Below, piece after piece: positions 40,341 to 49,800 of a DNA stretch of 64,000 bases (within the stretch, counting starts at the first letter, position 1; the number at the start of each line of letters is the position of its first letter). The stretch covers positions 160,119 to 224,118 of the forward strand of contig NZ_JACJRQ010000010.1 of NCBI RefSeq assembly GCF_014697355.1, in the 5' to 3' direction. A model generated the notes under the pieces. It was not told the DNA's origin. It saw only the letters and a list, made by a program, of their open reading frames with translations, and ran no database searches. This stretch comes from Nostoc calcicola FACHB-3891 (GTDB taxonomy: Bacteria; Cyanobacteriota; Cyanobacteriia; Cyanobacteriales; Nostocaceae). Position numbers and translations under genes: made by a program.

Positions 40341-42389
40341 TCACCTCAAATGCTCACGAAAATACAGGCAATACAACTCACATGAGGCAATGACATTATT
40401 CCCCTGAAATTTTACCAATCCCATACTGCGTAATTTAAATGCCAACCCAGAATCTAACCGCACCGACTCAGTAGCTGTAACTACTTGTTTCATAGCACTA
40501 GCTAACTTACTATCTTCTTGTAAATTCGACAAATGTCTACGCAAAAGGTCACTATAAAAACCTTCATCCGTAGGTGCTATTTGTAATAGTTGCGACAAGT
40601 TAATCCGGCTACGGCCAATTTCATAGAGTGCTTTTCTCACTAGGTAGGGATGGCCCCCTAACATTGCCAGAAGTTGGTTAATTTCTTCCTCAGCCCAATT
40701 CAAATGGTGTCGTTGCAGCAAATCTTGGACTTGTGAGGAGTTTAACTCTGGTAATTCAATTGGCAATCCCACATTAAACGGTGACTGATTAATATTCAGA
40801 GGGATATAAACTTCCTTGGAATGGACAATCACCAATCGCAGTTTTTTCCAACTTTCTTTATTCTTAGAGGTTTCATGCCAAGCTCTTAATAAGGCAAAAA
40901 ATTCTGAAGCAATTTGCGGATATTGAAAAACTCGATCGACTTCATCTAAACCTAAAACAATAGGGTGAGGAATTTCTGAGAGCAAGTATCTTTGAAAATA
41001 GTTGGTACACTTGTCTTTACTACCTAAAATGCCTTGCCAGTATTCTGTTAGCCTATCTTTGAGATTCAATTCCTGAGCAATACTGCCACAGAACCACTGC
41101 AAGAATTTATCCAAATTTGTGAAAAATTCTGCATCTGCTGATTGAAAGTTCAAGTATGCAGTTTGGCAGTTATGTTGTGTCCCATAATGGAGAATCCTTG
41201 TTAAAAGTGAAGTCTTACCCATTTGCCGAGGTGCTTTTATGCGAATCAGCGCCCCTGGTCGTAATATCTCTTCATAACAGTCATTTTCTATGGGTGGACG
41301 TTCTACATAAAAAGCAGATTCTAAGCTAACTTGTCCTTCTGGTTGTTCAAAACTTGCAGACGAGGGAGTAGGTTGGGTGGTAGTTCTAGTTGGTGGCTGC
41401 AAATTGTCGGGCGTATCTTCACTAAATAACTGCTGAAAAAATCGCCAAATTTTTTGAAAAATAGAGGTTTCACCAACTGGTAGAGAAGGTTTTTGTGGAG
41501 AAACAACCGTAGCTGCTGGTGCTTGAACAAGCGTTTGAGCTTGAGAGATGTTTAGGTATTGCTCTAGGGCTTGCAAGGTAACGGTGGCATCATCGTAACG
41601 TTGACGATAGTCATAGCGCACCATCCTATCTAAAATTTCTGCAAAACCAGAGCTAATATTTACCCTGTTGTGAAACAAAGCACAATACAGCTCACCATTA
41701 TTAGCATCTCGTGGTAATTGTTGAGGTTTTAACCCAGTCAATGCCTCAAAAGCAATAATTCCTAGCGCATAGATATCGCTACTGAATTCGGGACGAAAAG
41801 CTTGTTGTTCGCTGGGCATATAGCCTGGAGTACCAATTGCAACTGTTAGACTACTTTCACCTTGAGCATTAACTTTCAAAGCACTGATTTCTTTCACTGC
41901 TCCAAAGTCAATCAGCACAATTTTCCCATCTTGGCATCGCATTAAATTCTGTGGCTTGATATCCCTGTGAATGATACGTTGTTGATGAACAAATGCTAAA
42001 ACTTTCAAAATGTCTCCGATCAACCTCAAGACTTCATCTTCACTCTTGGGCGAACCAGGAATAATTTCTTTTGTCAAATCATGCCCATTAATATATTCCT
42101 GAACTAGATAAAACTCTCCCTGTTCTGGAAAATGGGCAAACAATCGGGGTATCTGCGGATGCTCGTTGCCAAGCTGGTATAAAAATTGTGCTTCCCTATC
42201 AAATAGCTTCTTAGCAAGATTGACACAATCAGGATTTGGGTTTTTGAGTTTAAGATGTTTAACGACACATAGGGGTTGTCCTGGCAAATCAAAATCGTTA
42301 GCTAAGTAAGTATCACCAAAACCCCCACCTCCCAGATACTGAAAAATTTTGTATCGATTACGAAGTGTTACGCCAATTAGATTGCTCAT
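40341..42389 (-). CDS. Ser/Thr protein kinase fused to AAA-like NTPase
   Basis: 682 residues from MSNLIGVTL at 42389; a longer start at 42428 would overlap the antitoxin gene. The kinase domain covers about 1-280: YLGGGGFGDTYLA (P-loop), VVKHLK (Lys), IIHRDIKPQN, LIDFGAVKE and AIGTPGYMPSEQ. A Pro/Thr linker leads to an AAA-like domain from about 355: FYVERPPIENDCYEEILRPG, Walker A-like APRQMGKTSLL and Walker B-like VLGLDEVDRVF. The AAA part resembles the N-terminus of the neighbouring WD40 protein, so the two are paralogous in that domain. Cytoplasmic. Confidence 0.9.
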   Translation of the reverse strand: MSNLIGVTLRNRYKIFQYLGGGGFGDTYLANDFDLPGQPLCVVKHLKLKNPNPDCVNLAKKLFDREAQFLYQLGNEHPQIPRLFAHFPEQGEFYLVQEYINGHDLTKEIIPGSPKSEDEVLRLIGDILKVLAFVHQQRIIHRDIKPQNLMRCQDGKIVLIDFGAVKEISALKVNAQGESSLTVAIGTPGYMPSEQQAFRPEFSSDIYALGIIAFEALTGLKPQQLPRDANNGELYCALFHNRVNISSGFAEILDRMVRYDYRQRYDDATVTLQALEQYLNISQAQTLVQAPAATVVSPQKPSLPVGETSIFQKIWRFFQQLFSEDTPDNLQPPTRTTTQPTPSSASFEQPEGQVSLESAFYVERPPIENDCYEEILRPGALIRIKAPRQMGKTSLLTRILHYGTQHNCQTAYLNFQSADAEFFTNLDKFLQWFCGSIAQELNLKDRLTEYWQGILGSKDKCTNYFQRYLLSEIPHPIVLGLDEVDRVFQYPQIASEFFALLRAWHETSKNKESWKKLRLVIVHSKEVYIPLNINQSPFNVGLPIELPELNSSQVQDLLQRHHLNWAEEEINQLLAMLGGHPYLVRKALYEIGRSRINLSQLLQIAPTDEGFYSDLLRRHLSNLQEDSKLASAMKQVVTATESVRLDSGLAFKLRSMGLVKFQGNNVIASCELYCLYFREHLR

Positions 42390-42405
42390 TATTGAAGTTA
42401 AATTT

Positions 42406-42717
42406 TCAGCTTTGAATTGGTTGCACACTCAGGCGATAGCCGAGATTGTGCAGAATAAGGCTGATGGTTCGCAGTTCGGGGTTGCCTTCTGGCGACAAGA
42501 CTCTGTAAAGATTCTGGCGGTTCAAACCAGTTTTTTGTGCAAGGTGCGTCATCCCCTCCCGTGCTTCCACCACGTTTCGCAGCGCTTCCAGAAAAAACGC
42601 AATATCGCCATCCTGCTCGTACTCTTCAAGGGCAACGTCTAGGTAAGCCTTTACCATTTCCGGGTGACGCAGCTGCTCGAACACAACCTCATCATGGTTT
42701 CTCAGTTTCTTGCTCAT
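42406..42717 (-). CDS. HigA-type addiction module antidote
   Basis: 103 residues. LEALRNVVEAREGMTHLAQKTGLNRQNLYRVLSPEGNPELRTISLILHNLG is a typical XRE-type HTH antidote of the small chromosomal HigA-like family (TIGR02684). The N-terminus carries HPEMVKAYLDVALEEYEQDGD, as in other members. It overlaps the toxin gene by 26 bp at its 5' end and ends 16 bp before the preferred start of the kinase gene. It should bind the toxin and repress the shared promoter. Confidence 0.9.
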   Translation of the reverse strand: MSKKLRNHDEVVFEQLRHPEMVKAYLDVALEEYEQDGDIAFFLEALRNVVEAREGMTHLAQKTGLNRQNLYRVLSPEGNPELRTISLILHNLGYRLSVQPIQS

Positions 42718-43054
42718 CCTCTTCCTCCTGATAAGCCTGCCAATATCTTTTAGCCTTTTCTATGTCCGTGTCCTGGCTATCCTTGTCACCACCACATAGA
42801 AGAATTACTAGATCGTTCGCGGATTCTCCAAAGTAAACGCGGTAGCCACTGCCAAAGAAAAACCTCAGTTCAAGCACGCCATCACCAACTGACTTGCAAT
42901 CCCCGTAATTGCCCTGCTTGAGTCGCTCTATCCGTCGGATTATCCGGGAACGGATCGCATAGTCCTTCAAGTTTTCCAGCCATTCAGTGTACGGCTCCTT
43001 GCCGTCTTCTTTTGCATAGACTTTCAGGGTTTTTTGACGAACGATATCAGCCAT
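42692..43054 (-). CDS. RelE/ParE-superfamily toxin (Gp49/HigB-like)
   Basis: 120 residues. The core KEPYTEWLENLKDYAIRSRI, IRRIERLKQGNYGDCKSVG, VLELRFFFGSGYRVYFGES and VILLCGGDKDSQDTDIEKAKRYW is the TIGR02683 toxin family that pairs with HigA-like antidotes. Family members are predicted ribosome-dependent mRNA interferases. The C-terminus is acidic (QEEEDEQETEKP) and overlaps the antitoxin frame. It is the first gene of a four-gene minus-strand block with the antidote, the kinase-AAA and the AAA-WD40 genes. Confidence 0.9.
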   Translation of the reverse strand: MADIVRQKTLKVYAKEDGKEPYTEWLENLKDYAIRSRIIRRIERLKQGNYGDCKSVGDGVLELRFFFGSGYRVYFGESANDLVILLCGGDKDSQDTDIEKAKRYWQAYQEEEDEQETEKP

Positions 43055-43401
43055 AGATTATAAATCGTAGCTTAAAAGCGACAAAATTTCAAGAATCACT
43101 TTCGTTTTGAATTAGCGATGAATTTCTGATCGTCCGATTTACCAAACTCAAATAATCTAGGACTTACGCATTGACATAAAATACCAAATATGGGTCATTT
43201 AAAAACCATATCTAATTCTTTTTCTTCCTCTGAAGTAAGTGCAGATTCTTTTTGTTTAATTAATATTGAACTCCATTAATGAGTCTTTAAGGGAGATGAA
43301 CAAGTCCCCAATGTCCAATGTCCCATGCCCCATGCCCAATGCCCCATCTCCTGATATAAACTCAAATAAGTTAATTGACAAACTATACAGGAGGGCTGAC
43401 G
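43055..43401. other. Intergenic region before frmA
   Basis: Contains TAGGACTTACGCA (43161-43173), a word often found at the ends of Nostoc insertion sequences, and GCCCCATGCCCAATGCCCC repeats (43325-43350). No complete insertion sequence or gene is visible. Confidence 0.4.
43389..43395 (+). promoter_or_regulatory. Shine-Dalgarno that fixes the frmA start
   Basis: AGGAGGG ends six bases before the TTG at 43402. It supports this start over the TTG at 43375, which has no such site. Confidence 0.8.
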
Positions 43402-44511
43402 TTGCAAGTTAAAGCAGCAGTAGCTTACAGCGCAGGTAAGCCGTTGACTATTGAAACGGTTGAACTATCTGGACCACAAGCTGGGGAAGTGTTAGTCGAA
43501 ATTAAAGCCACTGGGGTTTGTCATACCGACGCTTATACCCTTTCTGGTATCGATCCCGAAGGTTTATTTCCAGCAATTTTGGGACATGAAGGTGCTGGTG
43601 TGGTGGTTGAGGTAGGGGCTGGTGTCACTAGTCTCAAACCAGGCGATCGTGTGATTCCTTTATACATTGCTGAATGTCGTCAGTGTGAATATTGTCTCAG
43701 CTTCAAAACTAATCTCTGTCAAGCCATTCGCCTAACCCAAGCACGGGGTGTTATGCCTGATGGCACTAGTCGCTTTAGTATCGATGGACAGATGATTCAT
43801 CATTACATGGGTACATCTACTTTCGCTAACTATACGGTACTGCCGGAAATTTCCTTGGCAAAAATCCGCGAAGATGCCCCATTTGAGAAGGTTTGTTACA
43901 TTGGCTGTGGCGTGACTACTGGTATTGGTGCAGTGATTAATACAGCCAAGGTAGAACCAGGAGCAAATGTGGTGGTTTTTGGTTTGGGTGGTATTGGCTT
44001 AAATGTCATCCAAGGGGCGCGGATGGTGGGAGCAAATATGATTATTGGGGTGGATATTAATCCCAACAAACGCGCTTTAGCAGAAAAGTTTGGCATGACG
44101 CACTTTGTTAATCCCCAAGAAGTAGAGGGTGATTTAGTTCCCTATTTAGTTGATTTAACAAAAGGCGGTGCTGATTACAGTTTTGAATGTATTGGTAATG
44201 TAAAAGTAATGCGTCAAGCATTAGAATGCTGCCACAAAGGTTGGGGCGTTAGTGTAATTATTGGTGTTGCTGGCGCTGGAGAAGAAATTAGTACTCGTCC
44301 TTTTCAATTAGTAACTGGACGGGTTTGGAAAGGTACGGCATTCGGTGGCGCGAGAGGGCGTACAGATGTGCCGAAAATTGTTGATTGGTATATGGAAGGT
44401 AAGATAAATATCGATGATTTGATTACCCATGTAATGCCCGTTGAGCAAATTAATGATGCTTTTGATTTGATGCACAAAGGTGAATCAATTCGGAGTGTGG
44501 TGACTTTTTAA
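43402..44511 (+). CDS. frmA: S-(hydroxymethyl)glutathione dehydrogenase (class III alcohol dehydrogenase)
   Basis: 369 residues from the TTG at 43402. It oxidises S-hydroxymethylglutathione (formaldehyde plus glutathione) to S-formylglutathione with NAD+. Zinc-dependent medium-chain dehydrogenase: catalytic zinc Cys in [24 protein letters not shown], structural zinc cysteines in [16 protein letters not shown], and the Rossmann loop [11 protein letters not shown]. The C-terminal [12 protein letters not shown] is typical of class III. It supplies the substrate of the fghA product encoded near 21.4 kb. Confidence 0.97.
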   Translation: MQVKAAVAYSAGKPLTIETVELSGPQAGEVLVEIKATGVCHTDAYTLSGIDPEGLFPAILGHEGAGVVVEVGAGVTSLKPGDRVIPLYIAECRQCEYCLSFKTNLCQAIRLTQARGVMPDGTSRFSIDGQMIHHYMGTSTFANYTVLPEISLAKIREDAPFEKVCYIGCGVTTGIGAVINTAKVEPGANVVVFGLGGIGLNVIQGARMVGANMIIGVDINPNKRALAEKFGMTHFVNPQEVEGDLVPYLVDLTKGGADYSFECIGNVKVMRQALECCHKGWGVSVIIGVAGAGEEISTRPFQLVTGRVWKGTAFGGARGRTDVPKIVDWYMEGKINIDDLITHVMPVEQINDAFDLMHKGESIRSVVTF

Positions 44512-44797
44512 TTCGTAATTCGTAATGGGCTACGCCCCGCTACGCTAACGTAATTCGTAATTAGAAAGGGTTGGTAACTGGTGTTTATAAAGATAGTTCT
44601 GTTTCAGATAGGGTTTAAAGTTCTATCTGAAACAGAATTATGAATTTTCAGCGATCGCTTTTATCCAGGTGAGTTTACAGCAGATGATTTTCTGGAATAA
44701 TAGGGATGTCTACAATGGTCTACACTTCTTCTGATAGACAAGGGTGCGTTACGCTATTGATAATACACCAATTGCTAGATTTTGTGAGTTAATTAAT
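44512..44797. other. Intergenic region with dispersed repeat fragments
   Basis: GGGCTACGCCCCGCTACGCTAACG (44526-44549) and ATTCGTAATT words are known repeat types. AGTTCTGTTTCAGATAG and CTATCTGAAACAGAATT (about 44597-44640) form a long inverted pair that could be a terminator for frmA. No gene. Confidence 0.5.
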
Positions 44798-45385
44798 ATG
44801 GTTTTACAAACAGAGAAGCGTTACTATACCCCAGAAGAATATCTGGAATTAGAAGAGAAGGCTGAATATAAAAATGAATACAGAGACGGAGAAATTATAC
44901 CTCTGACAGGGGGAACAACTAACCATAACAACATTGCAGGTAATTTTTACAAAAAATTTCCCCTGACAGTACAGGGACAAAATTATAACATATATATAGG
45001 CGATGTGAAATTAGCAATACCTCGTTATCGCATTAATACTTATCCTGATGTTATGGTGATTAAAGGTAAGCCAATCTACGAGGGAACAAGTAAAACAATT
45101 ATTACTAATCCGTTGTTAATTGTTGAAGTTTTATCAAATTCAACTAAAAATTATGATAAAACAGATAAATTTAAATATTATCGTTCGATTCCTGAGTTTC
45201 AGGAATATATTATGATTGACCAGTATAGTTTTTCTGTAGAACAATTTGCCAAACAAACAGAAGGACAATGGATATTTAAGGAATATGAAGGTGAAGAGGC
45301 TGTTTTAATTTTGAATAGTATCGATTTTCAAATTACGTTACGAGATATTTATGAGCGAGTTGATTTTGAGTTAATTGAGGAATAA
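44798..45385 (+). CDS. Uma2-family endonuclease-like protein
   Basis: 195 residues from MVLQTEKRYYTPEEYLELEE; an ATG in frame at 44744 would add a non-family extension. Uma2 features: KNEYRDGEIIPLTGG, YRINTYPDVMVIKG (PD strand), LLIVEVLSNSTKNYDKTDKF (the ExxS.xT.xxDxxxK helix) and EYIMIDQ. A third full copy of this family in the window. Function unknown. Confidence 0.9.
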   Translation: MVLQTEKRYYTPEEYLELEEKAEYKNEYRDGEIIPLTGGTTNHNNIAGNFYKKFPLTVQGQNYNIYIGDVKLAIPRYRINTYPDVMVIKGKPIYEGTSKTIITNPLLIVEVLSNSTKNYDKTDKFKYYRSIPEFQEYIMIDQYSFSVEQFAKQTEGQWIFKEYEGEEAVLILNSIDFQITLRDIYERVDFELIEE

Positions 45386-45435
45386 AACACGGGTTAACAA
45401 TTCAAAATTTAAAATTCAAAATTAAAGACATTAAG

Positions 45436-45466
45436 ATGGGCATCATTCACAGTGAATGATGCCCAT
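45436..45466. terminator. Perfect 15-bp inverted repeat between convergent genes
   Basis: ATGGGCATCATTCAC and GTGAATGATGCCCAT with one base between, lying exactly between the Uma2 gene and the minus-strand hypothetical gene. A bidirectional terminator is the simplest reading. Confidence 0.7.
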
Positions 45467-45472
45467 TGCTTG

Positions 45473-45865
45473 TCACGCCATCTGTGTAGAAGCCGCTTTT
45501 GACTCTGCGGTGGATTTTATCCGCGTAATGCTGGCTTTACGAATGCGATCGCTCTTACGTACTCCGCCCGTCATTTCGTATTCCCGACTGTTTTTGCCAT
45601 ACCTCGACGCGACACCATTAACCAAGCGTTCTGAAGTTTCCCGAATGTTCTTTTCAAGGGTTTCTATTTTTCCCTTTGCTGTGTCAAGTGCAGTTAACAT
45701 CATATTATACTCGTCAATCTCGTTGCGGAGTTCCCCAGTTAACTCAGTTAAATGGTTTACACTGATGGAATCACCAAAGTCAAGGTTGGAATTAATCGAT
45801 TTAAATCCGATTAATTTCCGATCGGTTTTTTCCAGCAAGGTAGAGCTTCTTTTTTTGCGTGGCAT
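45473..45865 (-). CDS. Hypothetical cyanobacterial protein, MPRKKRSS start
   Basis: About 130 residues from the ATG at 45865; the open frame extends upstream to 46198 through a 21-bp repeat that encodes HSSTTQV-type heptads and is unlikely to be native. The protein is basic, with a coiled middle (LTELTGELRNEIDEYNMMLTALDTAKGKIETLEKNI) and a conserved tail VASRYGKNSREYEMTGGVRKSDR. The latter motif (RYGKNSxEYExxGG) recurs in many small cyanobacterial proteins of unknown function. No membrane segment. Confidence 0.7.
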   Translation of the reverse strand: MPRKKRSSTLLEKTDRKLIGFKSINSNLDFGDSISVNHLTELTGELRNEIDEYNMMLTALDTAKGKIETLEKNIRETSERLVNGVASRYGKNSREYEMTGGVRKSDRIRKASITRIKSTAESKAASTQMA

Positions 45866-46015
45866 CAATGAATACTTTTTACTAAACTCTATCTTTCTAG
45901 GGTGTCTCAAGAAGGCAATGTAGCGGTTCAGTAAAGCTTGCATAATAATGTGTTTTTTATAATAAGATTTGATTATTAACTCAGTAATTACACGACAATA
46001 GATAACAAATCGTTG

Positions 46016-46190
46016 AGAACGGACTTGCGTTGTGAACGAATGGACTTGCGTTGTGGATGAATGGACTTGCGTTGTGAACGAATGGACTTGCGTTGTGAAC
46101 GAATAGACTTGCGTTGTGAACGAATGGACTTGCGTTGTGGATGAATGGACTTGCGTTGTGGATGAATGGATTTGTATTGTGGATGAATAG
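46016..46190. repeat. 21-bp tandem repeat, about 8 copies
   Basis: Unit GAACGAATGGACTTGCGTTG-T with variants (GGATGAATGG, GAATAGACTT). On the minus strand it reads as HS(S/F)TTQV heptads in frame with the gene at 45473. This is the same 21-bp period as the array at 3132, but with an unrelated sequence. Confidence 0.9.
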
Positions 46191-46192
46191 AG

Positions 46193-46324
46193 AGACACGC
46201 GATAAATCGCTGTCTCTACAAGGCGTTAATTTTTATCAAAAAAAACCGATGCGAACCGAATTGTAGGCGATCGAGAAAAGTGTCACAAATACACCATATT
46301 GTAGAGACGCGATTCATCGCGTCT
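46193..46324. repeat. Two REP hairpins upstream of the small membrane protein gene
   Basis: AGACACGCGATAAATCGCTG-TCTCTAC at 46193-46218 and GTAGAGACGCGATTCATCGC-GTCT at 46301-46324 are REP copies in opposite orientation, separated by 82 bp. Confidence 0.75.
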
Positions 46325-46453
46325 TAAACCAAGGATGTGTTGTAATCATTAATTGAATTGGTATTAGATTTTTTCACACAATTAAACCGGATTCCTGTAT
46401 AACAACCCATATAGCCACAGCCCCTCTTTCCTTACAAAGAGGGGCTTGTGATA

Positions 46454-46714
46454 TTATTTATCCTTAGAATGGCGATGTCTGGGTAACAGGCTCTTTTTCT
46501 GCTTTTCTTGCAAACTGCTGGCTTGTTTCACGAGTGAGATCGACTCCTTAATCATCCATAGTAAAATCTCGATTCTTGAGTCTCCTTGTTGAAGGTGGTT
46601 TTCGGCACTTACGCCAATTAATATTGTTTGCAGAATTAGCAAGAAAGCGTAGGCGTAGCCCGTCGTAGACATCGCTCTTTGACTTACACTTTTACCAGAT
46701 TTTTTAGCTGACAT
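46454..46714 (-). CDS. Small hypothetical membrane protein
   Basis: 86 residues with one hydrophobic segment (about 18-35, TGYAYAFLLILQTILIGVSA) and a basic C-terminus (EKQKKSLLPRHRHSKDK). I do not recognise a family. The region coding for AMSTTGYAYAF is the dispersed repeat GCGATGTCTACGACGGGC-type that occurs widely in Nostoc genomes, so the N-terminal part may be repeat-derived. The frame is divergent from the NACHT gene. Moderate doubt about reality. Confidence 0.45.
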   Translation of the reverse strand: MSAKKSGKSVSQRAMSTTGYAYAFLLILQTILIGVSAENHLQQGDSRIEILLWMIKESISLVKQASSLQEKQKKSLLPRHRHSKDK

Positions 46715-46770
46715 CTGAATTCACCTTGTTTTTTGGTTTACAAGGTCAATTATTTTTTTGGGTATTTCCC

Positions 46771-46800
46771 CAGACACATTCCCCACGCAACGTCTATAAT
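46771..46800 (+). promoter_or_regulatory. Possible promoter of the NACHT gene
   Basis: CAGACA (46771-46776), 18 bp, then TATAAT (46795-46800), 70 bp before the ATG at 46871. The -10 box is perfect but the -35 is weak. Confidence 0.4.
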
Positions 46801-46870
46801 GCTTGTATAGTCAGATTTTGCGGCTTGGGGAAGCTTGTTTGTTTGGGTAATTTAAAATTATTTCAGACTG

Positions 46871-49800
46871 ATGCCAAGAAATAATCGTGGAGATAAATCC
46901 GTTTTAGACAATGTACTCAGTCTGGTAGAAGCATTGCTGCAACTGTCGGTAGAGCAAGATTGTGAGTCAAAACTTCCACTTTGCGTTGTCTGGAATGCTA
47001 ATAAGCTGCGAATTACCGGATATAAAAGCCAACAGACAAGAGGAAACAGACCCAAAACAACTGAAGTTGGTACAAAGAAGGAATATTTACTCAACCAGAT
47101 AACAAAAGCTGGCAAAACTTTAAAACCTTCTCCGAAAAAAGCAGAATCTAATGTTGATGAGTTCGATGAGCTTCAAATTGCACTTGACTGGTTGAACGAT
47201 TTGCAAGTGCTAGGAGACAAACAAGTTAAGAAAAATCCAGGCTATTGGAAATTTACCCTGACGCTAAAACATCAGACAGCGACGATAAAAGAGAATCTGG
47301 AAGTGGTTAAGCAGAAGTGGAAGGAACACCAAAAGACGAATTTAAAAGAAACATTCCAGGTAGAAACAACAGATAATAGCTTCGATTGGCAAGAAATCTG
47401 CGGCGCTATGCTGGAAAAACACAAGCGTCTCACCACAAATGAGTTGCTGTTTGCTGATGATGAGATGAAATTTGAGCTAGAGGCAATTCATGTCCCTTTA
47501 GCATTGGTGGAACGTAACAAACCGAAGAAGTGCAGCGAGGATATTTCCCCAGAACAAGGTTCGCGGCTTTACGAACCGAGTTATGAAGAGAAGCAGCGAT
47601 TTGAACATGAGGCTTTTTTAGAGCAAATTATCCGTGATGGTGTTGGTAAAACTCAAGGACACCGCATCGCTTTAATTGGGGAACCGGGCGCGGGAAAAAC
47701 TACTCAGTTACAAACTATAGCTTTTTGGATATTAAACAACAATCTGGGTTTACCAATTTGGATTTCTTTAGCAGACTTGCAAGGAAAGAATTTAGAAAAT
47801 TATCTGTTGCAAAATTGGCTAAAGAATGCTTTAGAAGTGGTGCGCGTAAAAGAAGAACAGGAAAACGCTTTTGCAGATTTATTCAAGAATAATCGTGTGT
47901 GGTTGTTGTTGGATGCAGCAGATGAAATGGCTTCACCCCAACCATTAACTGAGATTTCCCAGCAGTTAACGGGATGGGTGAAAAATGCGCGGGTTGTGCT
48001 GACTTGTCGGGTGAATGTTTGGGAAGCAAACGCCAACGCTTTAGAAAATTTTGAGACGTATCGGCTACTCAATTTTGCATATCCGAAAGATGTGCAAGAG
48101 TTTATTCGGCATTGGTTTTACAACAGGGATGCAGACAAAGGGGAAAGATTATGGAAGGAATTGGATAAAGCTGAACGTCAGCGTATCCAAGATTTAGTTA
48201 AAAATCCTTTGCGGTTAGCGCTGTTATGTAGCACTTGGCAAGGTTCCTATAAAGGTTTACCGGAAACTAAAGCCGGACTTTATCAGCAGTTTGTGGAAGA
48301 GGTTTACAAGTGGAAAGAAAACCGCTTCCCTACCACCGAACAGCAGCAAGAAGAATTAAACGCAGCGTTGGGACGTTTGGCGAAACGGGCAATCGATCAA
48401 GAAACGTCACGGTTTCGGCTACGACATAAGTTTGTGCGTGAGGAATTGGGTGATGCAAAACAGCAAAATTCTTTATTTTGGTTAGCGTTAAAGTTGGGAT
48501 GGCTAAATGAAGTTGGAGTGGCTGCGGAATCAGCAACAAAAGAGAAAGTTTACGCTTTTTACCATCCCACATTTGAAGAATATTTTGCAGCGTTGGCGAT
48601 CGCTGATTGGCACGAGTTTCTCAATCATGTTCCCGACAACCCCGCGCTAGGCGTTTATCGCATTTTTGCCCCGCAGTGGAAAGAGGTGATTTTGCTGTGG
48701 TTGGGACGTGAGGATGTAGGGAGGGAGGAGAAAGAAGAGTTTATTCAGGCGTTGGTGGAATTTGATGATGGGTGGGGAGAATACAGAGCTATTGATAAAG
48801 TCACAAGGGGATTTTACGAGTTTCGCGCTTATTTTCTCGCTGCTGCGGGGGTTGATGAGTGGAAAAATTCTTGCAACGCAGATGCTATTGTGGCGAAAAT
48901 CGTTAAATGGCACTGTGCTGAGTTTAAAGTTGAAGTAAATAGGTGGGTAGAATTTCTCACACCAATAGCAAAAGGAGCAGAGATAGCACTCTTTCAGACA
49001 AATCGCATAAAAGCGATTGATGCCTTGGCAGAGTTAATCGGCAATCCACAACTGGATTATTCTACCCGAATGCAAGAGGCAAAAAGCTTAGAGCAAATTA
49101 AGCTAAAAGCGCTCATTGCTGTGATGGAGTTACTTCTCAAACAAAAGGATGATTCTATCCGAAAGCAAACGGCAGAAAGCTTAGAGGAAATTGACTCTGG
49201 CAACCAAAAAGCGATTGATGCTTTGGTGGAGTTAATCGGCAATCCACAACTGGATGATTCTATCCGAAGGGAAGCGGCATCTATCTTAGGGAAAATTGGC
49301 TCTGGCAACCAAAAAGCGATTGATGTTTTGGTGGAGTTAATCGGCAATCCACAACTGTATGATTCGACCCGATGCGAAGCGGCACATAGCTTAGGGAAAA
49401 TTGGCTCTGGCAACCAAAAAGCGATTGATGCCTTGGTGGAGTTAATTGGTAATCCACAACTGTATGATTCGACCCCAAGGCAAGCAGCAGAAAGCTTAGG
49501 GAAAATTGGCTCTGGCAACCAAAAAGCAATTGATGCCTTGGTGGAGTTAATTGGTAAACCACAACTGGATGATGATACCCGAAGGCAAGCAGCAGAAAGC
49601 TTGGGGAAAATTGGCTCTGGTAACCAAAAAGCGATTGATGCTTTGGTGGAGTTAATTGGTAAACCACAACTGAATGATTATACCCAAAGGCAAGCAGCAG
49701 AAAGCTTAGGGAAAATTGGCTCTGGCAACCAAAAAGCGATTGATGCCTTGGTGGAGTTAATCGGCAATCCACAACTGGATTATTTTACCCGAAAGCAAGC

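Noticed and set aside
43161..43173. TAGGACTTACGCA as an insertion-sequence end
   Set aside because: Only one end is visible and no transposase frame is nearby, so no element can be claimed.
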